A stretch of 64,000 nt of DNA, taken from NCBI RefSeq assembly GCF_000265425.1, contig NC_018014.1:2046001-2110000 (forward strand). The letters run 5' to 3'. A program made the position numbers and the translations under genes. The notes beneath the pieces are model-generated. The model was given only the letters and a program-made list of their open reading frames with translations, made no database searches and was not told the DNA's origin. This stretch comes from Terriglobus roseus DSM 18391 (GTDB taxonomy: Bacteria > Acidobacteriota > Terriglobia > Terriglobales > Acidobacteriaceae). Below are positions 62,359 to 64,000 of the stretch, one piece after another. The stretch's first letter is position 1. Each line of letters opens with the position of its first letter.

Positions 62359-64000
62359 CTACTTCAATGGAATATCTATGACCTGGATCGTGTTTCCCGG
62401 CACCGTGTAATCCAGATTTGCCTTCCACGTAGTCGACGACGTCACAGGCTTGATCGCCTCGGGACGCTCGATGGTGTTGGTGGCCCATCGACTGCCGGCG
62501 CTCAACGTGTACGTGGTCGCCTTGCCGCTCGCGACTCCAGGGATGTCCAGCGACAGCTTCTGCGTGCTGCTGGAGCCGTTCACCAGCTTCAGATGGAGCA
62601 TCTTGTCCGCCGTCGAAACCGTCGCAGACCAGAAGAAGCGGCTGTTCAATCCGGTCGCATCCGTCTTCACGGTGTGATCGCCCAGGTGGCTCGCAAACAA
62701 AGCCTGTGCGTAATACGAAGGCGAGCCATACGCCTTCGACGCGTCATATCCGATCAGGTCGGATGGCCACTGCATGCCGCCGGGATTTACATTCACGAAC
62801 AGCGGTGCATAGCAGGACATGATGATGATGTCGCTGTTGCGCTCCATGCCTGTCATCCATGCCGCATCACCCAGCGCCGCACCGAAGTCTGGCGTCGGCG
62901 ATCCCGTTCGCGTGGCCCATTCACCAACGAAGATCTTTGGGCCCTTGCGGTCGGTCTTGTCATACATGTGCGCCATTGAGAACATCTCTTCCGGCGTCCG
63001 GTAGTAGTGATCATCCAGCACGTCAGGATTGCCACGCGTAATCGGCATCGTCGTGATCATCTTCAGCGATGGATACTTGGCGCGGATCGCCTTTGCAAAA
63101 TCGTCGAAACGATCTTCGTAGGTCTTCGCCTTATCGAAAAAGTCCTCGTTGCCGATCTCGACATACTGCAGGGGGAACGGGGCCGGGTGACCATTCTTTA
63201 CGCGCTCAGCGCCCCACTTGGTGCTCGCATCACCCGTAACGTATTCGATCTCATCCAGGGCTTCCTGGATGAAGGGCTTCAGCTCCGCGCCAGTAACGTG
63301 CTCACCCTTCAACGAATAACCCGCATAGACGGCCAGCACCGGCTCCACCTTCAGGTCCTCGCACCACTCCAGAAACTCCAGCAGTCCCATGCCGTCCGAC
63401 GAGGTGTAGTTCCACGGACTGCGATGAGTCGGACGATCGACCAGCGGCCCGATCGTCTCCTTCCAGTTGAAGCGCTCCTTGATCGTGTCGCCCTCAAGGT
63501 AGTTGCCGCCGGGCAGCCGCAGAAAGTGCGGATTCATCGCAGCCATCATGCTCATCAGATCGGACCGGTTGCCATTCGCACGATCGTGGTACGTCGGCCC
63601 CATCAGCGACACCAGCTGCAACTCAACCGTTCCCGACTCACCGAAGAGAACTTCCAGGTGGTACGCACTCGACGCAACCGCCTTTGCGCTTGAGGTCATC
63701 TTGAAGGTGTACTGCTTCCAGCTTTCACCGCTGATCGCAACATCTGCCTTCGCAACGGCCTCGCCGCTCTCGTCAGAGATCAGCATCACCTGCGCCGTGC
63801 GCGCCTTGTCGGACTTCGCATAGAGCGATCCGGTGTATGCAGTTCCTGGCTTTACGCCCATTCCCCAGTAGCCCATATTGGCCACACCGGCCTGGTCGCT
63901 ACCACCGGCCTTCAGGTTCAGCTTCATCGATGTGGACAGGGCAGTGCTCGGCCCATCGGTTCCGCCATCGATCTCCACCGTGCCGTTCCCGCGTGACGCA
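62359..64000 (-). CDS. GH51 alpha-L-arabinofuranosidase (5' end outside window)
   Basis: At least 547 codons; the frame is open to the window edge, so the N-terminus is missing. A carbohydrate-binding-like segment (YTGSLYAKSDKARTAQVML, ESWKQYTFKMTSSAKA) precedes the catalytic barrel: HFLRLPGGNYLEGDTIKERFNWK, WNYTSSDGMGLLEFLEWCEDL, LQYVEIGNEDFF (acid/base Glu) and KIFVGEWATRTG (nucleophile Glu). A C-terminal beta-sandwich follows. It releases terminal arabinofuranose from arabinan, arabinoxylan or arabinogalactan, feeding the araBAD pathway. Confidence 0.93.
   Translation of the reverse strand, partial: ASRGNGTVEIDGGTDGPSTALSTSMKLNLKAGGSDQAGVANMGYWGMGVKPGTAYTGSLYAKSDKARTAQVMLISDESGEAVAKADVAISGESWKQYTFKMTSSAKAVASSAYHLEVLFGESGTVELQLVSLMGPTYHDRANGNRSDLMSMMAAMNPHFLRLPGGNYLEGDTIKERFNWKETIGPLVDRPTHRSPWNYTSSDGMGLLEFLEWCEDLKVEPVLAVYAGYSLKGEHVTGAELKPFIQEALDEIEYVTGDASTKWGAERVKNGHPAPFPLQYVEIGNEDFFDKAKTYEDRFDDFAKAIRAKYPSLKMITTMPITRGNPDVLDDHYYRTPEEMFSMAHMYDKTDRKGPKIFVGEWATRTGSPTPDFGAALGDAAWMTGMERNSDIIIMSCYAPLFVNVNPGGMQWPSDLIGYDASKAYGSPSYYAQALFASHLGDHTVKTDATGLNSRFFWSATVSTADKMLHLKLVNGSSSTQKLSLDIPGVASGKATTYTLSAGSRWATNTIERPEAIKPVTSSTTWKANLDYTVPGNTIQVIDIPLK

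Overview
The window is about 60% GC and carries a complete rRNA operon on the plus strand (16S - tRNA-Ile - tRNA-Ala - 23S - 5S). The 16S sequence and the gene content (GWxTD protein, Oar-like outer-membrane protein, many exported enzymes, TAT-targeted hydrolases) point to a soil acidobacterium of the family Acidobacteriaceae (Terriglobus/Edaphobacter/Granulicella group). The genus is inference.

Layout. 0-5 kb: end of an exopolysaccharide region (flippase, GT4 glycosyltransferase, secreted beta-helix protein). 5-18 kb: mostly housekeeping genes: acyl-CoA synthetase translationally coupled to an exported HAD phosphatase, a small excisionase-like HTH protein, a TAT-exported metallophosphoesterase, an M24 peptidase, accB-accC-thiE, an exported acetamidase-like enzyme and two APC permeases. 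Two inverted copies of a structured ~230-bp intergenic element lie at about 8.3 and 18.0 kb, both between convergent genes. 18-27 kb: a minus-strand set made of a MacA-type adaptor, a MacB/LolD-type ATPase and a large secreted protein, but no permease. It is followed by a GWxTD protein and an Oar-like outer-membrane protein. 27-34 kb: tRNA-Lys, a ~1-kb rRNA leader with two sigma70-type promoters, and the rRNA operon, which ends at a strong terminator. 34-38 kb: a 59-aa small protein, a PerR-type regulator with katG beside it, and a YgeA-like Asp/Glu racemase. 38-42.6 kb: an RluA-family protein lacking the usual catalytic Asp, then a three-gene two-component module (CHASE3 histidine kinase, single-domain receiver, REC-PAS-kinase).

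42.9-64 kb is an L-arabinose/arabinan utilisation locus. It holds a TAT-exported beta-helix protein, a PQQ dehydrogenase with a C-terminal haem-c site, a small exported protein, an SMP-30 lactonase lipoprotein, an ACS-type MFS transporter, a bicupin, GH27, a LacI regulator, araA, and divergently araD-araB-galM. A second MFS transporter, a carboxylesterase and a GH51 arabinofuranosidase that runs off the window follow. Four near-identical palindromes related to GAAAACGTTTAC sit upstream of the separate transcription units, so the LacI protein probably governs the whole locus. The genes suggest two routes for the pentose: cytoplasmic isomerisation (AraA-AraB-AraD) and periplasmic oxidation (PQQ dehydrogenase, lactonase, sugar-acid importer).

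No CRISPR array, prophage or insertion sequence was recognised. All functional calls are from reading motifs and context; no database search was run.
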